Assembly (NCBI GenBank): GCA_003569165.1
Contig: BGOI01000001.1
Span: forward strand, 62,001 to 126,000
Length of the DNA: 64,000 nt
Direction: 5' to 3'
Source: Opitutia bacterium
GTDB taxonomy: Bacteria > Verrucomicrobiota > Verrucomicrobiia > Opitutales > UBA953
Shown here: positions 25,248 to 33,342 of the stretch, one piece after another
Layout of the letters: every line of letters begins with the position of its first letter
How positions within the stretch are numbered: position 1 is the stretch's first letter
Made by a program: the position numbers and the translations under genes
Notes under the pieces: generated by a model
The model's input: only the letters and a program-made list of their open reading frames with translations
The model's database searches: none
What the model was told of the DNA's origin: nothing

Positions 25248-25883
25248 TCAGTGCGTGTGGCCGTGATCGTGGCCGTCGCCATGATCATGGTCGTGGTCAT
25301 GATGGCCTTCGCCGGCGAACAGCAAAGGCAAGAAGACCATAAGGCCCATGAAGAAAATGGGTAACCACGCACCAAGAAGCCCCTTAGCTTGAAGCAACGG
25401 GATAAAGGCCACGAAACCGGCGAGAGCCCACGCACCAAGATGATTCTGGAAGATCCAGAGACCCTTGAGGCCGCCGTCGTTGGCGCGACGCTGGACATAC
25501 ACGGACAGGAAGCCGGAGAAGAAGACCGCGGAGAGGATCAGGAGGAAGACGGCGAACGGCGCCCAGCCTTCGACGGCGTGGTGATGGATCGCTTCGGCCT
25601 GCTTCTTGAGCTCAGGCTCGGCGGCGGCTTCCGCGGCGGCCACGGCAGCCTTCTCGTCGAAGGCCTTGCCCTTGGCGGAGGTCTTGGCCTTGGCGACGGC
25701 CTTCTCCACGAGGGCGGCCTTGACGGCGGCTTCCTTGGCATGGGCGCCAGCCTCGGGAAGAGTATGGCTCATGTAATAGTAGGATCCGACGGAGATGCCG
25801 TAGAAGACGACGCCGAGGACGAGGGTATTGATGGCCAGGCCGAGGCGGCCGAGGGGCTTGGTAAGATCCAGCGAAAAGCTCAT
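25248..25883 (-). CDS. Membrane protein with histidine-rich C-terminal tail
   Basis: A 211-residue protein. One membrane helix lies at about residues 14-38, then an Ala/Lys/Glu-rich helical segment (residues 45-95), then three further hydrophobic helices. The final 21 residues are almost only His, Asp and Gly: about nine His alternating with Asp/Gly. Such tails bind zinc, nickel or cobalt in known transporters and chaperones. No known family is recognised, and the DUF/permease assignment is open. It converges on surE with a 6-bp gap, and a HAD phosphatase gene diverges from it. Confidence 0.7.
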   Translation of the reverse strand: MSFSLDLTKPLGRLGLAINTLVLGVVFYGISVGSYYYMSHTLPEAGAHAKEAAVKAALVEKAVAKAKTSAKGKAFDEKAAVAAAEAAAEPELKKQAEAIHHHAVEGWAPFAVFLLILSAVFFSGFLSVYVQRRANDGGLKGLWIFQNHLGAWALAGFVAFIPLLQAKGLLGAWLPIFFMGLMVFLPLLFAGEGHHDHDHDHGDGHDHGHTH

Positions 25884-25971
25884 GGGAAGGTGGCCGCAAC
25901 CTAGGGGAGCAGGCCAAGCGTGCAAATCCAAACTTGGAATCTCGCCCCGCTGCCTCCTGATTAAGCGCCGC

Positions 25972-26631
25972 ATGGCCCGTCCCCTTCCCGAAACCGTCCT
26001 TTTCGACCTCGATGGCACCCTGGTCGACAACTTCGAGGCCATCCATCGCTGCTACGACGACGTGATGAGCATGATGGGGCTGCCCGGCGTGACCTTGGAA
26101 CAGATCCGGCGCGCCGTGGGCGGCTCGGTCAACGTCACGGTCGTCAAACTGGCCGGCGAGGCCAACGCGCCCACCGCCACCCGCCTCTTCCGCGAACACT
26201 TCCCTTCCGTGATGTACCACGGCCTGCGCGCCTACCCCGGCTGTCGCGAGATCCTCGTCGGCCTGCGCGCCCAAGGCGTCCAGGTCGCGGTGTACACCAA
26301 CAAGGACGACGCCAACTCGAAGAAGATCATGGAGCACCTCGGGCTCGATGACGCCGTCGACGCGGTCTTCGGCACCAACGTCCATCCCTGGCGTAAGCCC
26401 CAGCCGGAGTTCACCCACTTCGTCTTATCCTCTCTCAAGGCTGACCCGAACCGCACGATCATGGTCGGGGATTCGCCTTTCGACATCGCCACGGCCCGCA
26501 ACGGCAAGCTGGCTGCGATTCATTGCGTGACGACCGGCAGCCACACCGCGGAGGAACTCGCCCCTTATGCCCCGGACACTGTCCACGCCGGCCTACCCGA
26601 ACTAGGCCGCGAGCTCTTCGGTCTGGGCTGA
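25972..26631 (+). CDS. HAD-superfamily phosphatase (phosphoglycolate phosphatase-like)
   Basis: A 219-residue HAD hydrolase. Motif I is LFDLDGTLVDNFE, with nucleophile Asp. The helical cap follows. Motif II is VAVYTNKDD, motif III the Lys in HPWRKPQPE and motif IV MVGDSPFDIATA. The overall pattern matches Gph/PpaX. The actual substrate could be phosphoglycolate, pyrophosphate or a sugar phosphate. The ATG at 25972 gives the standard short lead to motif I. Confidence 0.85.
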   Translation: MARPLPETVLFDLDGTLVDNFEAIHRCYDDVMSMMGLPGVTLEQIRRAVGGSVNVTVVKLAGEANAPTATRLFREHFPSVMYHGLRAYPGCREILVGLRAQGVQVAVYTNKDDANSKKIMEHLGLDDAVDAVFGTNVHPWRKPQPEFTHFVLSSLKADPNRTIMVGDSPFDIATARNGKLAAIHCVTTGSHTAEELAPYAPDTVHAGLPELGRELFGLG

Positions 26632-26674
26632 TTTTCGTTTCGCCCCCGCCCCGCGGGGATGATTGGCTTTCCTC

Positions 26675-28861
26675 ATGTCGCCGCCACGCGAACCGCCGCG
26701 CGGACCCGAAACCACCCTTTCGGGCGTGGTCGAGCGCATCCTGTGGCTCGATGAGGAGACGCATTTTACGATCGCGGAACTCGCGCCGGAAGCCGGCGAG
26801 AAGGTCATCATCCTCGGGAACATGACCGGGCTGCAGTGCGGCGAGACCGTCGACGTCAGCGGCCACTGGGAACGCCACCCTTCACACGGCCCGCAGCTGC
26901 GCGTGCGCACGTTCAGTTCACGTCTACCTTCTTCCGTCCACGGTATCCGCAAATACCTCGGTAGCGGCCTCATCAAGGGCATCGGCAAGACCTACGCCGA
27001 CAAGATCGTCGCGAAGTTCGGCGTCCGCACTTTCGACATCATCTCCAACCAATCGGGACGCCTCCGCGAAGTGGACGGCATCGGCCCCGGGCGCGCGAAG
27101 GCCATCAAGGCCGCCTGGGATGACCAGAAAGCCCTGCGCGAAGTGATGGTCTTCCTGCAGACGTACGGCGTGACCAACGCCCTTTGCATCCGGATCGTCA
27201 AAGCCTACGGCCAAGACGCGAAGAAGGTACTCACCAACGAACCCTATCGCGTGTGTCGCGAGGTCGAAGGCGTTGGCTTCAAGACGGCCGACAAAATCGC
27301 TCGCAATCTCGGCCTGCCGACCGCTGGACCGCAGCGCGTCGACGCCGGCATCCTGCACACACTCGAAGAACTCGAAGGCGAAGGCCACAGCGCCTTCCCT
27401 GACGAAGGCCTGCTCGAAAAAGCCACCGAACTCCTCGAGGTCGATAAAACAATTGTCCACGACCGCCTACGTAAGCTGATGGAGGAAAAAGCCGTCGGCG
27501 TGCTGTCCACGCGCGGCGTCCGCCTCGTGCAACTCCGACCGCAGGAGAACGCCGAGAAGTCCATCGCCGCCTCGATTCAGCGCTTCCTCGCCACCCCTTC
27601 CGGCCTGCCGACCATCGTCGCCGACAAGGCCGTCGAATGGGCCCAGACCCGCGCCGGCTTCGCCTTCTCGCCCGCGCAGGCGGCCGGCGTGCTCATGGCT
27701 TTGCAGAACAAGGTCACCGTCCTCACCGGCGGCCCCGGCACCGGTAAGACAACCATCCTCAAGGCCCTGTGCGACATCCTCAGCGCCAAGCGCGTGCGCA
27801 TGGCCCTCGGCGCGCCCACCGGCCGCGCGGCGAAACGCATGACAGAAGCAACGCGCGTGCAGGCCTCGACCATCCATCGTCTGCTTAAGTTCGATCCGGC
27901 GGCCGGCGGCTTCACCGCCAACGCCGATAACCCGCTCGCGACGGACTTCGTCATCATTGACGAATCCTCGATGCTGGACACGAAGCTCGCGGCCGCGCTC
28001 CTGCGCGCCGTCCCCGGCACCGCCCACCTCCTGCTCGTCGGCGACGTCAACCAGCTCCCGTCCGTCGGTGCGGGTAACGTGCTCGGCGACCTTATCGATT
28101 CCGGCGCGGCCGCGGTCACGCGTCTCGATACGGTCTTCCGCCAAGGCGCCCGTAGCGGTATCGTCACGGTTGCCCACGGCATCCTGCACGCCGACACCAC
28201 CCCACCCACGCCGGTTGAGGATCCCGCAAAACTCGACTTCACTCAGGACATCCACTTCGTCCGCGTCGACGATCCGGAAGCCTGCGTGGCGATGGTCACG
28301 AAGCTCTGCTGCGACATCCTCCCAAAGGCACTCCGCTTCGACCCCCTGCGCGATATCCAGGTGCTCGCGCCGATGCACAAAGGCACTGGCGGCATCCAGG
28401 CCTTTAACCAAGCACTACAAGGCCGCCTGCGTGGCGCTGATGCACGACCGGGTCGCATCCAGCCTGGTGACAAGGTCATCCAGACCCGTAACAACTACGA
28501 CAAGAACGTCTTCAACGGCGACTTTGGTGTGGTGCTCGGCCAGAACGAGGAAGGCACGCTGCTGATCGACTTCGACGGCGCCCGCGTGGAGCTCGAACGC
28601 GGCGAACAAGGCGACCTGCACCTCGCCTATGCGGTGAGCATCCACAAGTCGCAGGGCTCCGAATTTCCAGCGGTGGTCGTCCCCCTGCTCCGCCAGCACA
28701 GCATCATGCTCGCGCGTAATCTCGTCTACACCGCCGTCACGCGCGGCCGGAAGCAGGTCATCCTCGTCGGCGACCCCACCGCTTACGCGATGGCCGTACG
28801 CAACGCCTCGGATTCACGCCGCATCACCGGCCTACTCCCACGCCTCCGCGGCGAGGAGTGA
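26675..28861 (+). CDS. recD2: RecD2-type 5'-3' DNA helicase
   Basis: A 728-residue SF1B helicase. The N-terminal OB and helix-hairpin-helix repeats are seen (GLIKGIGKTYADKIV, VDGIGPGRAKAIK, VEGVGFKTADKIA). Walker A is LTGGPGTGKTTILKAL, motif II VIIDESSMLD, then GDVNQLPSVGAGNVL, and the C-terminal UvrD-like lobe ends with YAVSIHKSQGSEF and YTAVTRGRK. It acts in DNA repair independently of RecBC. The ATG at 26675 is preferred over one four codons earlier. Confidence 0.95.
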   Translation: MSPPREPPRGPETTLSGVVERILWLDEETHFTIAELAPEAGEKVIILGNMTGLQCGETVDVSGHWERHPSHGPQLRVRTFSSRLPSSVHGIRKYLGSGLIKGIGKTYADKIVAKFGVRTFDIISNQSGRLREVDGIGPGRAKAIKAAWDDQKALREVMVFLQTYGVTNALCIRIVKAYGQDAKKVLTNEPYRVCREVEGVGFKTADKIARNLGLPTAGPQRVDAGILHTLEELEGEGHSAFPDEGLLEKATELLEVDKTIVHDRLRKLMEEKAVGVLSTRGVRLVQLRPQENAEKSIAASIQRFLATPSGLPTIVADKAVEWAQTRAGFAFSPAQAAGVLMALQNKVTVLTGGPGTGKTTILKALCDILSAKRVRMALGAPTGRAAKRMTEATRVQASTIHRLLKFDPAAGGFTANADNPLATDFVIIDESSMLDTKLAAALLRAVPGTAHLLLVGDVNQLPSVGAGNVLGDLIDSGAAAVTRLDTVFRQGARSGIVTVAHGILHADTTPPTPVEDPAKLDFTQDIHFVRVDDPEACVAMVTKLCCDILPKALRFDPLRDIQVLAPMHKGTGGIQAFNQALQGRLRGADARPGRIQPGDKVIQTRNNYDKNVFNGDFGVVLGQNEEGTLLIDFDGARVELERGEQGDLHLAYAVSIHKSQGSEFPAVVVPLLRQHSIMLARNLVYTAVTRGRKQVILVGDPTAYAMAVRNASDSRRITGLLPRLRGEE

Positions 28862-31390
28862 TTAGAGTTTCACCCTCATCGTCCCGCGCGTAACGCCGAG
28901 CTGGTTGAGGACCTTGAGGTCATTCCAGAGCGCGGTGCCATCAAGGTCCCCCTTGAGCAGGGCCTGATATTTCTCGAGCGTGCGCGTGACGGTGGACGCA
29001 TCCTCGTCGACAAATTCGACGCGGAAGCGGCGGACACCGAGGGCCAGCAACTGAGTGACGTATTCGGCGCCAGTCTGGGCGCGCGAATTGAAGAGCGTGT
29101 TGCGGCAGCCGGCATCGGCCTTGAGAATGTGCTCGGCGCCGACGCGGTCGCGCAGTTTGACGCGGTGCGTCTCGCAGGGGCGGCCGCAGTCGCGGTAATC
29201 CTTACCCTTGGAGAGAAAGGCGCAGAAGACGCAGTGCTCCATATGGAACATCGGCATGTGCTGGTGGACCGTGACCTCAAACCACTCCGGCGGGGCGGAC
29301 TGGAATAAGGCCGTGACCTGCTCCGAATTCAAATCATAGGAGACCGTCAACCCCTCGAGGGCGTGCTCACGCATGAGCCACTCGGCGGAGAGTCCGTTGG
29401 CGACGTTGAGGGAGAAGTCGGCGCGCAGTCGCTTACCCTTGAAGGCGCGAAGATCCTCGTGATTGCGGACCAGGTAGCCGTCGGCCTCGCACGAGAGGAC
29501 GATTTCGCTGATGCGTGCTTCGCCCTGCTTATGGATGCGCGGGCCCATGGCCCAGAACTCGACCTTACGACCGGCTTCCTGCTCGTAAGCACGGACGCGG
29601 GCAACGGCGGCACGGAACTTCTTCGGGTCCTCGTATTCGGCGTAGATGACGCGGGCGCCGCTCGCGAGGGCGGGATCCAGCTGCTCGGGTTCGCGAATGA
29701 CGACGATAATCTCAGCTTCACCAGGGCGCTTCGGCTCGAAGGGAGCGACCTTGGTGGCTGACTCCTCGAAAGGCAGGAGCGTCCAGCGCAGAGGCAGACT
29801 GCGGAGCTTGGAAATCTGTTCGGACAGGTCGCGGCGGAGACGGTTCAGTTCGCTGACCGGAATGATGAGCGCGCCCTCGAGGTCGGCCTGCAGTTCGCCC
29901 ATCTCGAAGCCCGTGTCGCCAAGTCGGCCGAGCTGGTCGCGTAAAGTGGTGACGTCCATCGGGCGCTTTTCCGCCGCGGCACAAGGCATCGCGGTCTCGC
30001 CGGCGACGACGTGGCCTTCGCCATCATTGAATTCGACACGTAGCGGCTGGCCGAGGCGGCCGATGACTTTGGCGTGCAATGGGCGGCGGTAATTGGCCTT
30101 CTCGCGATCCCAGGAATCATGGAGTCGCTTGTCGAGTTCCTGGTCCTTGGTCTTCCAGAGGATGGCGCCAGGCTTCACCTGCGACCAATCCACGTCTTCG
30201 CGGCCGAAGCGAATGAACGTCAAGCCGCCGCGGGCGGGCTCGAGGCCGTGGACGAAGCCGCCCTGCTCGCGTTCGGCTGGCTTACCTTGGTCAAAGACCA
30301 CGCCATCGCCCGGCTTAAGGGGGCCTTCGAGGCGCATCGTCACGCCGTTGGTGCCGACGTCGACGACCGTGCCGAGGTAGGCACCGCGCTTCTTACCGAA
30401 ACGGGCATGGACGAGTTGCTGGTTGTCGATGCCGCGGAGCCAGCCCGGGTATAGGCCGCGCGAAAACGTCATCTGCATCGCATAGTCCTCTTCTTGGCGG
30501 ACCTGCAGGGCAGCACGATCGGCGTCGGCACCCTTCGCGAAAGCATCCCAGGCAGCATCGACCGCACGACGGTAGGCCTTCGTGATGGCGGCAACATATT
30601 CCGGAGACTTCAGGCGACCTTCGATCTTCAGCGAACGGATACCGGCGCGGATAAGGTCGGGCACCACCTCGATACCTGCCAGGTCCTGCGGGGAAAGCAG
30701 GTAGGCCTTATCACCGAGGTTGCGCACCACTCCGTCGACCACGAGCTCATAGGGAAGGCGGCAGGCTTGGGCGCATTCGCCGCGATTGGCCGAACGACCG
30801 CCAAGGGATTCACTCGTCAGGCATTGGCCGGAGTAGGCGACGCAGAGGGCGCCGTGGACGAAGACCTCGAGATCGAGCGGAGCGCCCTTAGTGGCCTGCT
30901 CCGTCTGCATCTTCTGCATCTCCGGAATCGAGACCTCGCGACCAAGGACGGCGAGCGAGGCTCCTAGGTCACGGGCGAAGTCGACACCGGCCGCGCTGGT
31001 CACCGTCATCTGCGTCGAAGCGTGGATCGGGAAGTCGGGCGAGATGCGGCGAATCAGGCGGCAGATGCCTGGGTCCTGGACGATGGCAGCGTCGACGCCG
31101 GCGGCGATGATCGAGCGGAGCGTGCGGGCGGCTTCGGCGAGCTCGTCCGGGAAGATCAGCGTATTGAAGGTCACGTACCCTTTGACCCCGCGGCCATGCA
31201 GATAAGCCATCAGTTCCGGCAGGTCGGACTCCTCGAAATTCTTGGCCCGGACGCGGGCATTGAAACGACCCACGCCGAAGAAGACGGCGTCGGCGCCGTT
31301 CTCGACCGCCGCGCGGACGCAATCCCACTCCCCGGCCGGGGCGAGGACTTCCGGCTTACGGAGGGGAGCGATGAGGCTGGTGGCGGACAC
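28862..31390 (-). CDS. U32-family peptidase (RlhA/YhbU-type, with DUF3656-like C-terminal part)
   Basis: An 842-residue protein. It starts RKPEVLAPAGEWDCVRAAVENGADAVFFG and carries the U32 signature HGALCVAYSGQCLTSESLGGRSANRGECAQACR. The C-terminal half has further Cys motifs (HCVFCAFL, DCGRPCETHRV, ADAGCRNTLF). Relatives include RlhA, needed for 5-hydroxycytidine in 23S rRNA, and proteins called collagenases. The GTG at 31390 is chosen because it leaves the normal short N-terminus; a TTG at 31432 is the alternative. Its 3' end abuts recD2 (convergent, no gap). Confidence 0.9.
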   Translation of the reverse strand: MSATSLIAPLRKPEVLAPAGEWDCVRAAVENGADAVFFGVGRFNARVRAKNFEESDLPELMAYLHGRGVKGYVTFNTLIFPDELAEAARTLRSIIAAGVDAAIVQDPGICRLIRRISPDFPIHASTQMTVTSAAGVDFARDLGASLAVLGREVSIPEMQKMQTEQATKGAPLDLEVFVHGALCVAYSGQCLTSESLGGRSANRGECAQACRLPYELVVDGVVRNLGDKAYLLSPQDLAGIEVVPDLIRAGIRSLKIEGRLKSPEYVAAITKAYRRAVDAAWDAFAKGADADRAALQVRQEEDYAMQMTFSRGLYPGWLRGIDNQQLVHARFGKKRGAYLGTVVDVGTNGVTMRLEGPLKPGDGVVFDQGKPAEREQGGFVHGLEPARGGLTFIRFGREDVDWSQVKPGAILWKTKDQELDKRLHDSWDREKANYRRPLHAKVIGRLGQPLRVEFNDGEGHVVAGETAMPCAAAEKRPMDVTTLRDQLGRLGDTGFEMGELQADLEGALIIPVSELNRLRRDLSEQISKLRSLPLRWTLLPFEESATKVAPFEPKRPGEAEIIVVIREPEQLDPALASGARVIYAEYEDPKKFRAAVARVRAYEQEAGRKVEFWAMGPRIHKQGEARISEIVLSCEADGYLVRNHEDLRAFKGKRLRADFSLNVANGLSAEWLMREHALEGLTVSYDLNSEQVTALFQSAPPEWFEVTVHQHMPMFHMEHCVFCAFLSKGKDYRDCGRPCETHRVKLRDRVGAEHILKADAGCRNTLFNSRAQTGAEYVTQLLALGVRRFRVEFVDEDASTVTRTLEKYQALLKGDLDGTALWNDLKVLNQLGVTRGTMRVKL

Positions 31391-31504
31391 GAGGACAGGT
31401 AGGCACAGTCCGCCCTTCCCTGCAAAGAGCAATTAAGCCCCCTGGCCGCCCCGGCGGCGCTTCCGGGATTGCCCCAGGGCGACTGGGCCGCCCTAATTGA
31501 ACCC

Positions 31505-31879
31505 ATGTCCGACAAGCTCGAAGAAATCTTCCTGATGCAGCAGGCGCTCAACAAGCGCATCGGCGTCGAAACCGCCGGCATGACCGAGGAAGAAAAGATC
31601 AAATGGGTCCTCAACTACCTCCGCGCCATGCAGCAGGAGATGGCCGAGCTGACCGACTCCGTGCCGTGGAAGTGGTGGGCTAAGTACCAGAAGTTCGACG
31701 AGCAGAACGCCCGCGTCGAGGTCATCGACCTCTTCCACTTCCTGATTTCCATCGCCCAGGTTCTCGGCATGTCCGCGGACGACGTCTATCAGGCCTACCT
31801 GAAGAAGAACGCCGTGAACCACCATCGGCAGGACTCCGGCTACGTCAAGAAGGACGAGAACGACTCCCGCCACATCTGA
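31505..31879 (+). CDS. Dimeric (all-alpha) dUTPase-like nucleotide pyrophosphohydrolase
   Basis: A 124-residue helical protein with the layout of dUTPase_2/MazG-type enzymes: an N-terminal helix with MQQALN, LNYLRAMQQEMAELTD (metal-binding Glu), WKWWAKYQ and EVIDLFHFLISIAQVLGM with the second acidic pair. Members split dUTP or related NTPs to the monophosphate. The ATG at 31505 is favoured over one 36 bases upstream. The pilin gene begins 10 bp later. Confidence 0.75.
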   Translation: MSDKLEEIFLMQQALNKRIGVETAGMTEEEKIKWVLNYLRAMQQEMAELTDSVPWKWWAKYQKFDEQNARVEVIDLFHFLISIAQVLGMSADDVYQAYLKKNAVNHHRQDSGYVKKDENDSRHI

Positions 31880-31889
31880 GCCCACCCCC

Positions 31890-32630
31890 ATGCGCCACCC
31901 CATCGCCCGCCGCTCCGGCTTCACCCTCATCGAACTGCTGGTCGTCATCGGCATCATCGGCCTGCTGTCGGCCATCACCTTTGGCCTGTTCCGAGCCGCC
32001 AACAGCAGCCGCAACAAGTCCAAGTCCCGTGGCGACATTCAAGCCATCGCCATGGCCTGCCAGAGCTACCGCAAGATCTACGGCGACTTCCCTTGTAGTG
32101 CTACCGGCACGGACGAACGGTTCAGCCGCGACCTGCTTGACCAGCTCATTGGCCGGCGCCTGATTCGCACGACGACCCCCGGCGGGCTGCCGACGTTACT
32201 TAATTTCGACGATAGCTCCCTGCCCGGAGATCCTGCTAAGCGCCAGAAACGGAGCTTCCTCAACCTAGGTGAGGTCAACACCAACGACAACTCCAAGCTC
32301 GGGGCCGACGACTGGAAGGGCGGCAACCCTGCCTGCCGCGAATTCGTCGACGCCTGGGGCAATCCTTACGATTACCGCTACCGCGTCTTAACCCCTGGAA
32401 AATACCTCGATTGGAAGTCGCCTAATTTCCTCTTTGTCTGCGCCGCCGCCAACTACGTGGATGCCCCGAGCGAAGGCGAAATCCTCGCTCTCGGCGAATA
32501 CTGGGACCTAGCCGCCTTCGGAGGCACCACGATGCTCCGCTCGGGCATCGTGCCAGGAACTTATTTCGACGAGAACGGCGGGGCCACCGGACCATTCCGC
32601 GCGGATAACCTCGTCAACTGGTCGAACTGA
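31890..32630 (+). CDS. Type II secretion/type IV pilus-like pseudopilin
   Basis: A 246-residue protein with a short basic leader, prepilin peptidase site Ser-Gly/Phe-Thr-Leu-Ile-Glu (RRSGFTLIELLVVIGIIGLL) and the conserved Glu5. The long N-terminal helix leads into a soluble GspG-like domain: QSYRKIYGDFPC, DAWGNPYDYRYRV. Verrucomicrobiota carry many dispersed pseudopilin genes of this kind. No gsp or pil cluster is nearby. Its last 17 bp overlap the convergent PAP2 gene. Confidence 0.88.
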   Translation: MRHPIARRSGFTLIELLVVIGIIGLLSAITFGLFRAANSSRNKSKSRGDIQAIAMACQSYRKIYGDFPCSATGTDERFSRDLLDQLIGRRLIRTTTPGGLPTLLNFDDSSLPGDPAKRQKRSFLNLGEVNTNDNSKLGADDWKGGNPACREFVDAWGNPYDYRYRVLTPGKYLDWKSPNFLFVCAAANYVDAPSEGEILALGEYWDLAAFGGTTMLRSGIVPGTYFDENGGATGPFRADNLVNWSN

Positions 32631-33342
32631 TCTCGTCAGGCTTCAGCCAACGGGCGAGGCAGGCGGCGATCAGCCAGGCGAGCACGGCTGTCGCCAACGT
32701 GTGAGAAAGGAAATGTTCACCGCGGGCGATTTGGTATAGCCCCATCGCGCCGCCGTAGAGGCAGCCGATGAGCCCTCCCCGCAGACGCGCGGAGGGCGTC
32801 CCCCAAGCGAAAGCCAAGGACAGCAAGGCGAAGCCTCCGCTGGCATGGCCAGCGGGAAAGGCATTGCTGGGATAACCGACCGGCTTGGCGTCGAATAAAA
32901 GGAGGTGCTCCCAGGCGTTCGGCGCGACGGCCCCGTAGACTTTCAGGGCCCTTGGAGTGGCCATCTGCGTGACATCACGCAACTGCGTGCACGTGAGGGC
33001 GATTACCGCCATCGAGACGAAAAGGAATACCGCACGGCGGCGTCCCAGCCATGACGGTGAGAGCGCGGGGAAAGCGATCGCCCAGAGCAACCCCACCGCG
33101 AATAAAATGAGCCCCACCTTCGGTCCGTCATAGGCGAGGCTATGAAACCAGCCTGCATCCTTCGGAATCAGCCAATCGCTCCCATTCCAGAACCAAGACT
33201 GGACTTGGAAGTCGAGCCACTCTCCGCCGGTCCCATGAAAACCGAAGAAGCCAATAATACCCGCGAGGACCAGCGCCGGAAGGGCCACCGAGGGGCGGTT
33301 AACGTACGGGATTTTGGAGTCCGCCATGATTGAAGAGGTCAT
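32614..33342 (-). CDS. PAP2-family membrane phosphatase
   Basis: A 242-residue protein with about six membrane helices. The phosphatase motifs are NAFPAGHASGGFALLSLAF (motif 2) and ARGEHFLSHTLATAVLAW (motif 3); motif 1 is probably around TQMATPRALKVYG. It may act on undecaprenyl pyrophosphate, phosphatidylglycerol phosphate or lipid A. The ATG at 33342 has AAGG five bases upstream; a second ATG lies at 33327. Its start overlaps the end of the LTA-synthase-like gene by 44 bp, so the two are likely coupled and may act on the same envelope lipids. Confidence 0.85.
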   Translation of the reverse strand: MTSSIMADSKIPYVNRPSVALPALVLAGIIGFFGFHGTGGEWLDFQVQSWFWNGSDWLIPKDAGWFHSLAYDGPKVGLILFAVGLLWAIAFPALSPSWLGRRRAVFLFVSMAVIALTCTQLRDVTQMATPRALKVYGAVAPNAWEHLLLFDAKPVGYPSNAFPAGHASGGFALLSLAFAWGTPSARLRGGLIGCLYGGAMGLYQIARGEHFLSHTLATAVLAWLIAACLARWLKPDEISSTS

